DNA of 64,000 nucleotides from assembly GCF_009755225.1 (NCBI RefSeq), contig NZ_WQKZ01000003.1:806001-870000 (forward strand), given 5' to 3'. Numbering within the stretch: position 1 is the stretch's first letter; each line of letters starts with the position of its first letter. The translations under genes were made by a program, and so were the position numbers. Positions 1 to 11,000 of the stretch are shown here, piece after piece. This DNA comes from Hymenobacter ginkgonis. GTDB taxonomy: Bacteria > Bacteroidota > Bacteroidia > Cytophagales > Hymenobacteraceae. Below the pieces are notes generated by a model. The model saw only the letters and a list, made by a program, of their open reading frames with translations, was not told where the DNA came from and ran no database searches.

Positions 1-2
1 AA

Positions 3-260
3 CACTGGATAGTCGGGGGTAGGAGCTTGGCCGAACATGGCAAAGCCAGCTTTTTCCTGGATATCAAGATAGTCGATGGCACCAACACCAAAGACGAAAA
101 AGCGCACTATCAACAAGAAGTATTTGCCCGCATGGGCGAGTTGCTGGGCGACCTGCACCCCGAAAGCTACATCTACGTGCACGATGTGCGGGCCGAGGCC
201 TACGGCTTCGGTGGCCTGACGCAGGAATTTCGCTACATTCAAGCGAAGCTCTCGGCATAA
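3..260 (+). CDS. Tautomerase family protein, 5' partial
   Basis: The reading frame is open to the left edge, so the true start lies outside the window; the in-frame TTG at 27 is probably internal. The visible 86 codons end in a segment with VHDVRAEAYGFGGLTQEFRYI, which resembles the C-terminal half of 4-oxalocrotonate tautomerase-like proteins (small beta-alpha-beta enzymes that isomerise keto/enol acids using an N-terminal proline). The catalytic proline is not visible. Substrate unknown. It reads away from the decayed region that follows. Confidence 0.6.
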   Translation, partial: HWIVGGRSLAEHGKASFFLDIKIVDGTNTKDEKAHYQQEVFARMGELLGDLHPESYIYVHDVRAEAYGFGGLTQEFRYIQAKLSA

Positions 261-1098
261 AAAGAGGGAGTGCAGGTATTATTTCCGGAGCGGATTGGGT
301 AGCAATTGGCTGGTTAGCTACAGCAACAGTGGTAAGGTGAAGGAAAGGTCAGAAAATGAGTCCCTCTACTTAGGTCAGCGCCTGCTGCCTGCAGGTGGCC
401 CAGTCGGTCGCTGTATTTGTATAGCGGGGCCCAAATTGGCGCGGTACTCCAGGGAGAAAGCTTTGGCAGGGAATATGAACCCAGGCGCAAGAGGAAGCAG
501 AGAAGATACTCGACTATACGGGGCTGGCTGGTACTGCTTTTGAGTAGCTGTTATAGTAAAGAGAAAGCTTAGCTATGTTACCCAGAAGAAGCTGTTGTAG
601 TTGCCGAAGTGAAACGCTAATGGAGGTTGTCTTCGGCTAACGCAATTCTGGTGGCCGGAAGCGGGTTTAAAAACAAGGCCGCAAGCTGCGTAACCTACAT
701 CTGCCAGCAATCGACCAAATTATCACCTGGGAAATAGGCGCGTGCACCGGAAAGGATAGTCATCGCAGCTTGCGCAAATCGGGAGCTAAAAGGAACAGGC
801 ACATGAGACTGTTAAGGGTTTTCTAGAAACGTCTGATTAGTTGGTTAAGCTGTTGAGCAAGCTGCGGGAAGCCACAACGTGCCCCCATCGATTCGACGGC
901 CACGGCGGGCATTAAATGATGGGGGATAATCTATTACGATAGCCTCCGTATGCCGGCCAACTCTGGGGTAGTGCTGCACGACCTCCCCGGCCGGCTAGTT
1001 ATTGGCATTGTGCTGATTTCCAATTTCCAAGTATCCTGCTAGGGTGGCAGCGGCGCAAGAGCGAGGTGGTGCGGGCGCCAAGCTGTTTTCTTTGGCGC
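261..1098. other. Long non-coding or decayed stretch
   Basis: About 840 bases with no convincing gene. Short open frames on both strands have no recognisable domains. The composition is lower in GC than the flanking genes and stops are scattered through all frames, which fits a decayed gene or insertion remnant, but no family could be named. The promoter of the serine hydrolase should lie near its right end. Confidence 0.4.
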
Positions 1099-2340
1099 AT
1101 GAATCAGCTCCTTTTTGCTGGTTTCTTGGCCCTGGTTGGCGGCTGGGCTACGCCGGCGGTGGCCCAGCCGGCGCAATACCGAGCCGCGCAGGATTCGCTG
1201 ACGGCCGAGCTGGGAACCCTGCGTGGCCAGGGTTATTTCAACGGGTTTGGGGTGGCCATCGTGAGCCGGCAGGGCGTGCTCTACCAGCACGGCTTTGGCC
1301 TGGTCGATGTGCAAGCCGGCAAGGTGTATAGCATCCACACGGTGCAAAATATCGGTTCGGTTTCTAAAACAGTGGTGGGCCTAGCCCTTCTCAAAGCCCA
1401 GGAGCTGGGCAAGTTGCAACTCGACGACCCCGTCAATAAGTACCTGCCTTTCCGGGTAGTGAATCCGAATTTTTCGGAGGTGCCCACTACCATCCAGCAG
1501 CTGGCTACCCACACGTCTAGCATCCGCGACAACGATTTTTACCTGAGCAAAAACTACTACCTGAAGCCCGGCCAGAATCTAACAGTTCTGCCGCTGGCAT
1601 TCGAGGACGAGCAGACGTTTGTTCCCGCCGATTCGGCAGTAGCGCTGCCCGTGTTTCTGCAAAACGTGCTCACGCCGCAGGGCAAGTGGTACCAGCCAAA
1701 GGGGTTTCTGAACCGCCGGCCGGGCGAGCTGTATGAGTACTCCAACATGGCCACTGCTTTGGCGGCCTACATCATCGAACGCGCCTGTGGCCAGCCGTTT
1801 CCACGCTTTACTGCCCGTTACATCACTAAGCCGCAGCACCTGCGCGATTCGGGTTGGAGCTTTGGCGAAATTGATTTTTCGCGCTACTCTCGCCTCTACC
1901 AGTCGCCCACCGTGCCCTTACCCTACTACGGGCTGACTACCTACCCCGATGGCAACTTCATCTCGTCGGTGGCCGACCTGGGCACGTACCTGCACGAGCT
2001 GCTGCGCGGCTACTACGGACAGGGCACCGTGCTGACGCCGGCCAGCTACCGCGAGCTATTTCGGCCCGAGCTAACAGCGAAAAACTTTGAAAGCCGCAAC
2101 GAGTGCAACCCCTACAACGAGTCGTACAACGTGGGCATCTTCATGGCTTTCGGCTACACCAGCTACGTCGGCCACACCGGCGGCGACCCGGGCGTAGTGA
2201 CGCTGCTATTTTTTGACCTCAAATCCGGCATAAGCCGCGTGTTGCTGCTCAATACCAACCTGGCGGCCCGGGCCGGCGGGACCACCATATTCAAAATCTG
2301 GGATACGCTGGTCCGGTATCAACACCGGGTAGTTTCCTGA
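1099..2340 (+). CDS. Serine hydrolase, class C beta-lactamase/penicillin-binding type
   Basis: A 413-residue exported protein. The ATG at 1099 is preferred over the upstream GTG at 1066 because a signal peptide follows it at once (hydrophobic residues 3-16, likely cleavage after AVA-Q near residue 23). The active-site tetrad S-V-S-K is at about residues 87-90, YSN forms the second motif, and HTGG near the C-terminus replaces the usual KTG. The fold is shared by AmpC-like beta-lactamases, D-amino peptidases and esterases, so the substrate cannot be told from sequence. It stands alone on the plus strand, opposite to the sugar-degradation genes. Not evidence of antibiotic resistance by itself. 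Confidence 0.85.
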   Translation: MNQLLFAGFLALVGGWATPAVAQPAQYRAAQDSLTAELGTLRGQGYFNGFGVAIVSRQGVLYQHGFGLVDVQAGKVYSIHTVQNIGSVSKTVVGLALLKAQELGKLQLDDPVNKYLPFRVVNPNFSEVPTTIQQLATHTSSIRDNDFYLSKNYYLKPGQNLTVLPLAFEDEQTFVPADSAVALPVFLQNVLTPQGKWYQPKGFLNRRPGELYEYSNMATALAAYIIERACGQPFPRFTARYITKPQHLRDSGWSFGEIDFSRYSRLYQSPTVPLPYYGLTTYPDGNFISSVADLGTYLHELLRGYYGQGTVLTPASYRELFRPELTAKNFESRNECNPYNESYNVGIFMAFGYTSYVGHTGGDPGVVTLLFFDLKSGISRVLLLNTNLAARAGGTTIFKIWDTLVRYQHRVVS

Positions 2341-2633
2341 TGCCTGCGCCGCCCTAAGTCACTTGGCGCGGGCCGCCCACTTCACTTACAGACTGGTCAC
2401 GAGTTTAGAACATGAACAGTAAGAACACCACGAGGTCCACTCCGGCGATACCAGTCAGTACATAGCATCCGAAGTGGTCGCCTCGGCTTTGGGCTAGATA
2501 GCCGAGGCGACCACTGAGTTGCTGAGAAAAGCCGCTGACTACAACTATTTTGCTACCCTAGCACTACTACCTAACAACCAAGGACCAGCGCTCCGTTATC
2601 GACGCAATGTTGACCATGCGCCTGATGCTTTGC
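2341..2633. other. Intergenic gap between convergent genes
   Basis: About 290 bases between the convergent serine hydrolase and GH2 genes. It holds an imperfect inverted repeat around 2470-2515 (GTCGCCTCGGCT and AGCCGAGGCGAC) that may end transcription from either side. No gene seen. Confidence 0.4.
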
Positions 2634-5534
2634 TCATTTGCGTTGGGGCTTCAACTCGTCGGGGCTGTTCTTGGTGAAGGTGCTGAACTGCTCGCGCGAG
2701 GGCGTTTCAAACAAGTCCTTCACCACGGCCAGCTCCACGGTGGCAGCGGGCTGAAAATTAGCTGATTGAGCATAGCGCAGCAGGCTGTAGTAGAGCTGCC
2801 GGGCGGCGGGGCGCTGGGCGTCGGCGGTGGGCGCGAGGTTGGCGCTGGTGACTAGCAGGCGGCCGGGACCTACGCGGGCTTCGAGCACCAAGGCCAAGCG
2901 GCGGTTTAGAAACCAGGTGTCGATGGGCTGCACGATGGGCCGGAAGCCGGGCGGAAAATCCTCTAGGTGCATCACCTGGGCCTGATTCACGATTTCCCAC
3001 CACTGCAAGTCGCTGTGCGCATCGGTGGGAAAGTCGGCCAGGGCCGGGTGGGCGGGGTTCACCACGAAGCCCGTGACGTGTGGCGGGCGCATCTTGAACC
3101 ACGACGTATTCCAGAACACGGGCGTGAAATTCATGGCCACTTCCTTGCCTTTCACCACGGTGCCGGCCGCATTCAGCAGCACCCGGCCGCCCCGCGCCAG
3201 CACCTGCTGCGCCCGCGCATCGAGGCGGGTGCACACGTACACGTCGCTTTTGGGCAGGGCCGGCAGCTGGGCCGGGTACACCCAGAAGCTCCAGTCATTG
3301 GCCACATCGGTGCCGGGCAGGATGATTTCTAGCGTGAGCTTGGTGGCGGCAGTGATGCTAGCCAGCGGCAGGCGCACGGTGCCCAGCGGCGTGTTGGTGC
3401 CAGTGGGCACGGCCACCGGGGCAAAGTTGCCCTGTGCCATTATCTGCGTACCATTTTTGATGGACCAGGCCAGGGCGGTGGCGGGCATATTTTGCGCTCC
3501 GTAGTGCGCCAGCTCGGCGGTAGCCTCAAAGGTTTCATTGTTAGTAAACACGAACTTGGGCAGCCGCGCCAGCGGCACTGTGGGCTGGCAGAAGCGCCGG
3601 TACTGCGCCGCCGTGATGTAGCCTTTCTTCCGAAAAAACGGATTCAGCACGCCCACCAGCGCCGTGCCCTGGCCCGGAAAATCCTGCAAGCCCAGCAGCT
3701 GAAATCCCGCCAGACCGGGCGTGCGCAGCGTGGCTTCAATCTCGCTTTTGTAGCACAGCGCTTGCAGCTTGCCCGATGCTTGCAGGAATGCCTCGGCCTG
3801 GTCGGCCATACCCCGGCCGGCGAGGTCTTGCTGAAACAGCTCCAGGTTGCGTGCCTTGTACACGCCGGTGTACTGGCTGATTTCCTTGAAATCGGGGAAT
3901 ACACACCATTGGCCCATTTCGTGGGTGATGTAGGGCATGGTAAATTTCTCAATGGCAGCGCGGTAATCGAAGGTGCTGTTGGGCTGCTCTTTAACCCAAG
4001 GCAGGCCGCGCGCGCCCGATTTTATCATGTACTCATTTTCAGGCACCAGCGGCCAGCTCATGGCCACCGAGGCACCGGTGTAGAGGCGGCGGCTATCGCG
4101 GGCCTGCCAGAACTTCACGAAGTCGGCCAAGTACTTGGCTTGATTGCGGCCGGCGGGCTCGTTGCCGGCGGCCAGCAGGCAGTAAGAAGCGTGGTTACCG
4201 TAGGCGGCGGCCATGCGGGTGGTTTCGTCGTAGATAAACTGGTCGATGGGCCGGCCGTCGCCGAGCGAGGTGCCGTGGTTGGGCCAGCTCGGCCCCTCGG
4301 GCTGGAGGTAAAAACCCAACTGGTCGGCCGCCGCAAAAGCTGCCTCGGGCGGGCACCACGAATGAAAGCGCACATGGTTGAAGCCGTGGTCTTTCATAAC
4401 ACCCAGCACGCGCAGCCAGCTGGGCACATCAGTAGCCGGGTAGCCGGTCAGCGGAAACTCGCCGTTGTGCAAGTCGCCGCGCAGAAACACCGGCCGGCCG
4501 TTCACTAGCAGCCGGTTGCCCTGAACGTTGATTTCGCGCAGGCCAAAGCTGGTGCGCTGCTCATCGGCCAAACCTTTCTTGGGTTGCAGCGTGGCCGTGA
4601 GCTGATAAAGCGCGGGGTGAAACTCGTCCCAGAGCTGCGCCGCCTCGCCCATAGTTAATGTCATTTCCACGGCCGTTTCGCCCGGTTTGGCGCTGAAACT
4701 GATACTGGCCGGCGCCACTTGGTGCGGGGTGGCGGTGTTGAACGCCTGTGCTGCTAGCTGTACCGTACCGCTGACGGTTTTGAGCAAACTGTTTTTTATC
4801 AGTAGCCTAATCAAGGCCGTGCGGTGGGCCACATTGGGGTACACCTGCACACTTTGCAAAAAAACGGTTGGCCCGGCCCGCAGTTCCAGCCGGCCAATCA
4901 TCCCGTTCCAATTGCCCTGAATGTGGTCGGACACGCTGTGCGAATCGGGCCCGACGTTGAGCACTGTGAGGCGGTTATCGACCCGCACCGTGAGCGTGTG
5001 CGCGCCGGGCGTGAGGGCCGCCGTGAGGTCGTATTCGTGCGGAGCTACCAGCGAAGTTTGCTGGCCGATTTCCGTATTATCAACCCAGACGCGGGTCTGG
5101 TAGTGGGCGCGCTCCAGGAATAGCACCAGCCGACGGCCGCGCCAGGCCGTCGGAATCTCGACGGTTTTCTGGTACCAGGCCGCGCCTACGTAGTAGGTGG
5201 CGGGCGTGAGCCAGAACGGGATTTTGAAGTTGTCGGGCTGGCGGTACTTGGCCATGCGCGGGTTGAAAAACCACGAGCTGTCGTAGATGGTAGCCGTCCA
5301 CTTCGTGCGCAGCGAAATGGGGTCGCCCTTGCCGTTTTCGGCCATCGAGCCGGGCAGGCGTACAGTTTCGGGCAGAGGGGTAGCAAACCAGCGTTCCGCT
5401 ACGCCGGCATCCTGGGCATCAGCCCGAAAGCGCCACTCGCCGGCCAACGGCAGTATTTCGGCCGCCCTCAGCTGGCCCGGCCGGCCGCCAAGCAGCCCCA
5501 GCAGCGCCACGCAAAAAACAATAAAAGAGCGCAC
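2634..5534 (-). CDS. Glycoside hydrolase family 2 protein (beta-galactosidase/beta-glucuronidase type)
   Basis: A 966-residue secreted enzyme with an N-terminal signal peptide (about residues 1-24). A jelly-roll sugar-binding domain (roughly 30-220) and an immunoglobulin-like domain (220-330) come first. A TIM barrel follows, opening with VNGRPVFLRGDLHNGEFP. The probable acid/base glutamate lies in AAGNEPAG (about residue 459) and the probable nucleophile in THEMGQW (about 539). A long C-terminal extension (650-966) has no clear assignment. Retaining beta-glycosidase activity is expected; galactose, glucuronate or mannose cannot be distinguished. It lies 24 bases downstream of the GH35 gene and is probably co-transcribed with it. 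Confidence 0.85.
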   Translation of the reverse strand: MRSFIVFCVALLGLLGGRPGQLRAAEILPLAGEWRFRADAQDAGVAERWFATPLPETVRLPGSMAENGKGDPISLRTKWTATIYDSSWFFNPRMAKYRQPDNFKIPFWLTPATYYVGAAWYQKTVEIPTAWRGRRLVLFLERAHYQTRVWVDNTEIGQQTSLVAPHEYDLTAALTPGAHTLTVRVDNRLTVLNVGPDSHSVSDHIQGNWNGMIGRLELRAGPTVFLQSVQVYPNVAHRTALIRLLIKNSLLKTVSGTVQLAAQAFNTATPHQVAPASISFSAKPGETAVEMTLTMGEAAQLWDEFHPALYQLTATLQPKKGLADEQRTSFGLREINVQGNRLLVNGRPVFLRGDLHNGEFPLTGYPATDVPSWLRVLGVMKDHGFNHVRFHSWCPPEAAFAAADQLGFYLQPEGPSWPNHGTSLGDGRPIDQFIYDETTRMAAAYGNHASYCLLAAGNEPAGRNQAKYLADFVKFWQARDSRRLYTGASVAMSWPLVPENEYMIKSGARGLPWVKEQPNSTFDYRAAIEKFTMPYITHEMGQWCVFPDFKEISQYTGVYKARNLELFQQDLAGRGMADQAEAFLQASGKLQALCYKSEIEATLRTPGLAGFQLLGLQDFPGQGTALVGVLNPFFRKKGYITAAQYRRFCQPTVPLARLPKFVFTNNETFEATAELAHYGAQNMPATALAWSIKNGTQIMAQGNFAPVAVPTGTNTPLGTVRLPLASITAATKLTLEIILPGTDVANDWSFWVYPAQLPALPKSDVYVCTRLDARAQQVLARGGRVLLNAAGTVVKGKEVAMNFTPVFWNTSWFKMRPPHVTGFVVNPAHPALADFPTDAHSDLQWWEIVNQAQVMHLEDFPPGFRPIVQPIDTWFLNRRLALVLEARVGPGRLLVTSANLAPTADAQRPAARQLYYSLLRYAQSANFQPAATVELAVVKDLFETPSREQFSTFTKNSPDELKPQRK

Positions 5535-5558
5535 GGTTATTCTTTAAGAGTTAAACAG

Positions 5559-8036
5559 TTAAGGCTTGGTTGTGACCACCAGCCGGTAGCGCGGAATGGC
5601 CTCGACCTGCCGCAGCTCGCTCACTTGCCCGCTGGCCGGGAAGCTGGGCCGCCGGCCGTCTTCGAGGTAGATGGGGGCGTCCTGGCGTAGCGGCAAAATG
5701 CTCAGTCGCAAGGAGCGCTGCTTGAGGTCGGGGGCAATGTTGCGGTAGCTTACCCGCCAGGGCGCACCGTTGTAAAAGTCGTCGGTGAGCAGGGTAGTAC
5801 CTGCCGCCAGTCGGATGGCATCGCCGGCGTAGGTGAAGCGTAAAATGACGTCATCCAGGTTATTTAGATTAGCATTAGTCAGCGCAATGCGCCAGCTTGC
5901 TGCCTGCTGGTAGGCGGTATCGCTGGGCTCTACGGCACCTTTGGCCGGCCCGCCCTGGCGGATGGGCGGCACCGGGCCGCCTGGCTGCTCAATCTGCGCC
6001 GTGGCCCCGATGGTGCGGGCTGGCGCAGTGGCTGCGTAGGTTTGAAACACGCCTTCCAGGCTGCCTTTTTGCAGCGGCAGGCTGCCGCTGGGAGTGGTGG
6101 GTAAGGCCGGGAAAATGCCGAGTGCAAAGGCCGGCTCTCCTTCGCTTTGCAGCTGTATCTGGCTGTGGTCGAAATAGATTTCCTGGGGCGTGTGCACCAG
6201 CCGCTCGGCCCCGGCCAACGGCGCTTTCCAGGTGTGGCGGGCCTGCTCCTCGGTCAAAACCAGTATGCGCACGGCCGGCCCGGTGCGCGGCTGCACCGTA
6301 AGCGCCACGCCAGGGCCAGGCACGATGCCGGCCACCCGGAACTGCCCATCCACGGCGGCTACCGGCCCGCTGGCTGCGCTAACTTCCTGCACACTGACGG
6401 CATCAAACACCAGCTCGGCCGGAATGCCGGGCTGGGCAAAGAATACATAGTAGGGCTCATTGCCAACCTGCAACTTGGTGAACAGCTGCGCGGTGGCGTA
6501 TTTCAACTGCGCCCCGCCCAGGTCGAGGTTGAAGGGCCAGATGAAGTAGCTGCCGGCCGGCACGGTGATGGGCTGCTGCGGAAACGTGAGCGTTTCGCCC
6601 GGCAGCTGCACCGTGAACTGCACGCCCGGCCACATTGGCGTTGGGTAGTTGCGTACGTAGTTGTTGAAAAACAGAAAGCCGCGTTGGCCCCGGGTGCGCA
6701 CCGCCCAGCGCGGCACCATGAGGTCGGCAGCGTTGGCGGGCTGCTGCGCGGGGGCGTGCGGGGCCATGGAAGCCAGCAGCGCGCCAAAATCGTTGAGGAA
6801 ATAATGCACCAGCTTGAGCTGGCTGAAAAGCGGGCTCTCGGCCCCGGTTTCGCCCAACGGGGCCTGAAAATCATAGCCGATGCGCGGCAGGTCGTTGTAG
6901 CTGCCGGTGCGGCTCGACTCTTGCAGCCACGACCGCCGGCCGCGCGGGTTACGGCCGCCGTGAAACATGTAGTAGCCATACAGATTCACGCCCGAACCCA
7001 ACTGAACCGGCAGCATAGATGCCACGTCGGCCGGCGCGAGCAGGGGCCGGCGGCGGTACATCACCGGAACTCCGCCCCCGAATTCAGCTCCTAAAAAGGG
7101 ATAGTGCGCCAGTTGGGCGGGGTTGTTGCGCACGGCAGTTTCGCCGCCCTGGATGCCCAGGTTGCCACCCTCGCGGCTTTTGAACCGGAAATTATACACT
7201 TCCACCGGCGGCATTTTGGACGGGCCGCGGCCCCAGGGCTCGTCGGGATAGCCGCCGAACACGGGCAGCACTTCCTGCTCGGGGTAGCGGGCGCCCTGCC
7301 AGCCGGTTACGGTGTAAAGCGGCACGTCGAAGCCCTCGGCCAGGGCCATTTTCTTCAGCTCGGCAATGTGGATTGCGCCCTGGCCGGTTTTGCCGCGGTT
7401 GTACTCGTTTTCGAGCTGAATGCCGATGATGGGGCCGCCGTCTTTCCAGAGCAGGCCGCGGGTTTGGGCGCGCAGCTGATGCCAGTAGGGGCGCACGGCG
7501 GCCAGGTAAGCGGGGTCGTTGCTGCGCAAGGCGCTGGCCGGCAGCTCTTTTACTACCCAATCAGGGAAGCCGCCGTTGCGCAGCTCGGCGTGGTTCCAGG
7601 GGCCGATGCGGGCCAGCACCAGCAAGTTGTGCCGGGCGCAGAGCTGGAGAAAATAGCGAAAATCCCGGTCGCCGCTGAAGTCGAATTTGCCCTTTTCTTC
7701 CTCGTGAAAAATCCAGAACAGGTAGGTAGCCACGATTTGCACGCCGCCGGCCTTCATTTTGAGCAGCTGCGCCTCCCAGCGTGCCCGCGGGAAACGGGCG
7801 AAGTGAAACTCGCCCATAACCGGCAGCCAGGGCTGGCCGTCGCGGGTGAGGTACTGGCTGTTCACGCCCAAGGTGTGGCCGCCGGGCGCGGTGCTCGTGC
7901 CCAGGCGCAGGTAGCCGGTTTCGGGAGGCGGGGTGGGCGCGGTGGCATCTACCATCAGCGGTCCGGTTTGGGCCTGAGCCGGCCTGGCCGCGTCGACTAC
8001 GAGCAGGAAAAGAAAGTTGATGAACCAGGTTTTCAT
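5559..8036 (-). CDS. Glycoside hydrolase family 35 beta-galactosidase
   Basis: An 825-residue exported protein (signal peptide ending near AQAQ, residue 23). The GH35 TIM barrel is clear, with GEFHFARFPRARWEAQLLKMKAGGVQIVATY-type sequence early, then IQLENEY with the putative acid/base glutamate near residue 209, and FLGAEFGGG with the putative nucleophile near residue 317. GH35 enzymes remove terminal beta-galactose from oligosaccharides and plant polysaccharides. The C-terminal third looks like beta-sandwich domains. The gene lies 17 bases after the DUF5107 gene and 24 before GH2, so the three probably form one operon read leftwards. Confidence 0.88.
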   Translation of the reverse strand: MKTWFINFLFLLVVDAARPAQAQTGPLMVDATAPTPPPETGYLRLGTSTAPGGHTLGVNSQYLTRDGQPWLPVMGEFHFARFPRARWEAQLLKMKAGGVQIVATYLFWIFHEEEKGKFDFSGDRDFRYFLQLCARHNLLVLARIGPWNHAELRNGGFPDWVVKELPASALRSNDPAYLAAVRPYWHQLRAQTRGLLWKDGGPIIGIQLENEYNRGKTGQGAIHIAELKKMALAEGFDVPLYTVTGWQGARYPEQEVLPVFGGYPDEPWGRGPSKMPPVEVYNFRFKSREGGNLGIQGGETAVRNNPAQLAHYPFLGAEFGGGVPVMYRRRPLLAPADVASMLPVQLGSGVNLYGYYMFHGGRNPRGRRSWLQESSRTGSYNDLPRIGYDFQAPLGETGAESPLFSQLKLVHYFLNDFGALLASMAPHAPAQQPANAADLMVPRWAVRTRGQRGFLFFNNYVRNYPTPMWPGVQFTVQLPGETLTFPQQPITVPAGSYFIWPFNLDLGGAQLKYATAQLFTKLQVGNEPYYVFFAQPGIPAELVFDAVSVQEVSAASGPVAAVDGQFRVAGIVPGPGVALTVQPRTGPAVRILVLTEEQARHTWKAPLAGAERLVHTPQEIYFDHSQIQLQSEGEPAFALGIFPALPTTPSGSLPLQKGSLEGVFQTYAATAPARTIGATAQIEQPGGPVPPIRQGGPAKGAVEPSDTAYQQAASWRIALTNANLNNLDDVILRFTYAGDAIRLAAGTTLLTDDFYNGAPWRVSYRNIAPDLKQRSLRLSILPLRQDAPIYLEDGRRPSFPASGQVSELRQVEAIPRYRLVVTTKP

Positions 8037-8053
8037 AAAGAGAAGGCCGGCCG

Positions 8054-11000
8054 CTATCCGACAGCAGGCGCATCAGCTGCCAGCGTTTCGAGCAGCGCCA
8101 AGTGCGTGTGAGCCCCAAGGTGGGCGGCATCCTGCCGCAGTACTTCGTGGAAAGCGGCTTCGGCAGCAGTGGGCTGGCCCAAGCCGGAGTGGCCTAAGCC
8201 CATCAGGTACTGGCAGTGGATGGCGTTGCGGCGGCTGAGGTCGTCGTCGAAAATCAGCAAATCGGGCAGCGACACGGCAAAATAGTCCAGCTGCACGGTG
8301 TCGTGCTGGTGCTCTTGACTGTAGGCCAGCAGCTGTTCAAATCGGGTTTGAGCCGCGTCGTGCTGGCCCAGTTGGCGCAAGGCCAGGCCTTGGTAGAATA
8401 TCTTGTCGGGCTGCTGGTCGTTGTAGAACAGCGCGGCGGCGGGTGCGGCGCTGCCAGCAGCGGCCTGCTGCCAGGCTTGGCGGGCCAGCGTAAGCTCGCC
8501 CAAGCCCTGGTAGGCACAGCCGAGCCAATAATGGGTGTCGTTTTCCTGAGCGCCAGGTAATTTGCCTTCGCCCAGATTGGGTGGGTAGGAAGGGGCCAGC
8601 GCCTGCGTGAGCCAAGCTACTGCTGCCGCGTAGTGCCCGGCGCGCAGGTCGGTTTTAGCTAGCTCGACCAGGCTGTGCAGGTACTGGCCAGCCACCTTGC
8701 CCTCGCCGCCTTCCCAGGGGTGAAACTGCCGCGCCAATAGCAGTTCGCAAGCCCGCGCCGGCTGGTTCAGCAGGTTGTGGAGCGCCGCTCGCTCCAATGC
8801 CAAATCATCCCGAAACTCAACCAATACGGGGTGGGCTTTGAAATGCGCTAACCGCGCCTGTGGGCTGTGATTGAGGCGCTTGCGCAACTGGTCGAGTTCC
8901 ATAAATACCCGAGCGTCTCCTGGATTCAAGGCAAAAGCCCGCTCAAGGAAGGCCAATGCTTGCGATGGGTCATGGCGCTTGTTGAAATACGCCAGGCCCA
9001 GGTTGCGCCACACCGTGGCGAAAGTGGGCTGGCGAGCCCCGGCCTCTTCCCAAGCCGTAATGGCCTCGGCGTACTGCCGCTTATCATACCACAAATTGCC
9101 GAGTAAGTAGGGGGCCTGGGCATCAGCGGGGAGGGTAGCGGTAGCCCATTGCAGCGCCGCCGGGTCTTCGAGCCGGTTGGGGAAATATAGGCTGGCGGGC
9201 GTATCGGCCGCGGCTTGCAAGTGCGACAGCGCTGCTGCTTCGTTGCCAGCCAAATGGTGAAAATGAGCCAGATGGTAGCGCAGCAGCAGGTCGGGCGCAG
9301 CCAGGGGTAGGGCCGAATAGAGCAGTTTGATGGCCTCGCTGTAGCGGCCGGCAGCGGCGTAATCGAGAGCATATTCGAGGTAGTTATGGGCTTCAGCGCG
9401 GGCCAACTCGTGCAGCTGGGCCAAACTGTGGGCGGCTTCTACGGGCTGGCCGAGGGCTTCGTAGCTAGCCGACTGCTCAGCCAACGCACCCAGGTTGAAC
9501 CCATCGCGTTCGAGTGCTACGATGCACGTTTGCAGGGCTTTGTCAGGCTGGTCGAGTTTGCGCAGAGCTACCGCTTGCAGCACATAGGCACGGCCGTTGC
9601 GGGCGTTGCGGTCTAGGGACCAGCCCAGGTGTGTCAGGGCCCGCGCGTAATGGCCCCGCGCAAGGTCGAGCTGTGCTACTGCGAAGTAGGCGCCGTCTTG
9701 CCAGGCGCTGCTCCAGGTGGCTTTGAAAAACGCCTCGTAGGCCTCGTCCGGCCGGTTTTGGTATTTCAGGCTGAGGCCCAGATTATAATAGGCCTCGCCG
9801 TCGTAGGGGTTGGGGTTGCGTTGGGTGAGCGTGGCCACCGCCTGCCGAAAATACACCTCGCTTTGAGCAAACTGACCCCGGCGCAACAGCCACAGGCCGA
9901 GAGCATTGTTACAACGGGCGTCGGAGGGGTCGCGGCGCAGGGCTTCCTCGTAGTACGACACGGGGCTGTAGGTGGCGTGGCGGTACTGTTCCAGGTGCTG
10001 GCCGGTGAGGAAAAGTTGCTCGTTGCTGGTTACCTCGGTGGGGGGTAGGGCGGGGCGGGCGGCTTCGGGCAGGGCGGCCTGGCGGTTGGTGGCGGGGGCG
10101 TAGTGCAGCAGTTCGGTGCCAGCCGCGCCGAGCACGCGCATGTGCAGGTCGGACTCCGTCGTGCCGGGCGGCATAGGCAAGCGCCGGGCATAAGGGCGCT
10201 CAGGTGCCAAGTCCTGAGTTTCGTTGAGGACTAGTTGACCGGCTACCAGCAGCAACACCCGGCAGTCGGGCTGCGCCGACGTGGCGAACACCTGTACTAC
10301 GGCTTCGTTAGCAGTTAATTCTACATTCAGCAGTACGTCCTGGGTGGCGTTTTTGACCACGCCCAGCGCTCGGTAAGGCAGGAAATATTGCGTGAACGTC
10401 TTTTCCTCGTAGGGCATCAGCCAGCTGAAATCCGGCTGATTGTCCGTGAACAAGCCCGTCATCAGTTCGATGTAGGGACCGTCTTCGTCGGTGAGATTGC
10501 GGTCCCAGGCGCGGCCAAAATCACCGTGGCCCCAGGTCCACTGCTTCTTGCCGGGCGATACGTGGTGGTCGGCCACGTGTAGCAGGCCGGCCTGGGTGTC
10601 GTGCTCGTAGCCGCCTACAAAGTCATAGGCCGAGTTGATGGCCATGTAGGAGGTTGGCACCGGGATATTTCGGTAGCGCGAAATGTCGGTGCCTGGCGCG
10701 TAGTCGACCTTATAATAAGTGCCCGTGGCAATGGGAAACGCCGACACGTCGCGCTTGCCGTGGTCGAATACGGCGTTGACATCGGGCGGAAACACTGACT
10801 GATAGTCGTCGTTGACGCGCACGGCGGGGTTGGCCCACCATAAAAACGTCTGGGGCAGCGGTGTGCGGTTGTAAAGCTGGGCCTTGATTTCGAGGTAGGC
10901 GCGGCCGGGATACAGCGTAAAGCCGGCCAGCCCCTTGGTATGGAACATGCGCTCTACCTCATTCACCCACACGGTTTTGCTGCCGTCAGGGTGCTCTTCG

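Noticed and set aside
295..543. 82-codon frame after the tautomerase gene
   Set aside because: No domain, odd composition, and it lies in a stretch with stops and low coding character.
1099..2340. Beta-lactamase resistance gene
   Set aside because: The fold is shared by many peptidases and esterases, and the KTG box is HTG; sequence alone does not support a resistance role.
3492..4508. Long plus-strand frame opposite GH2
   Set aside because: It is the antisense shadow of the GH2 gene, caused by high GC; the same applies to the long plus-strand frames at 6147-8111, 15261-16046, 17355-18113 and 21486-22604.
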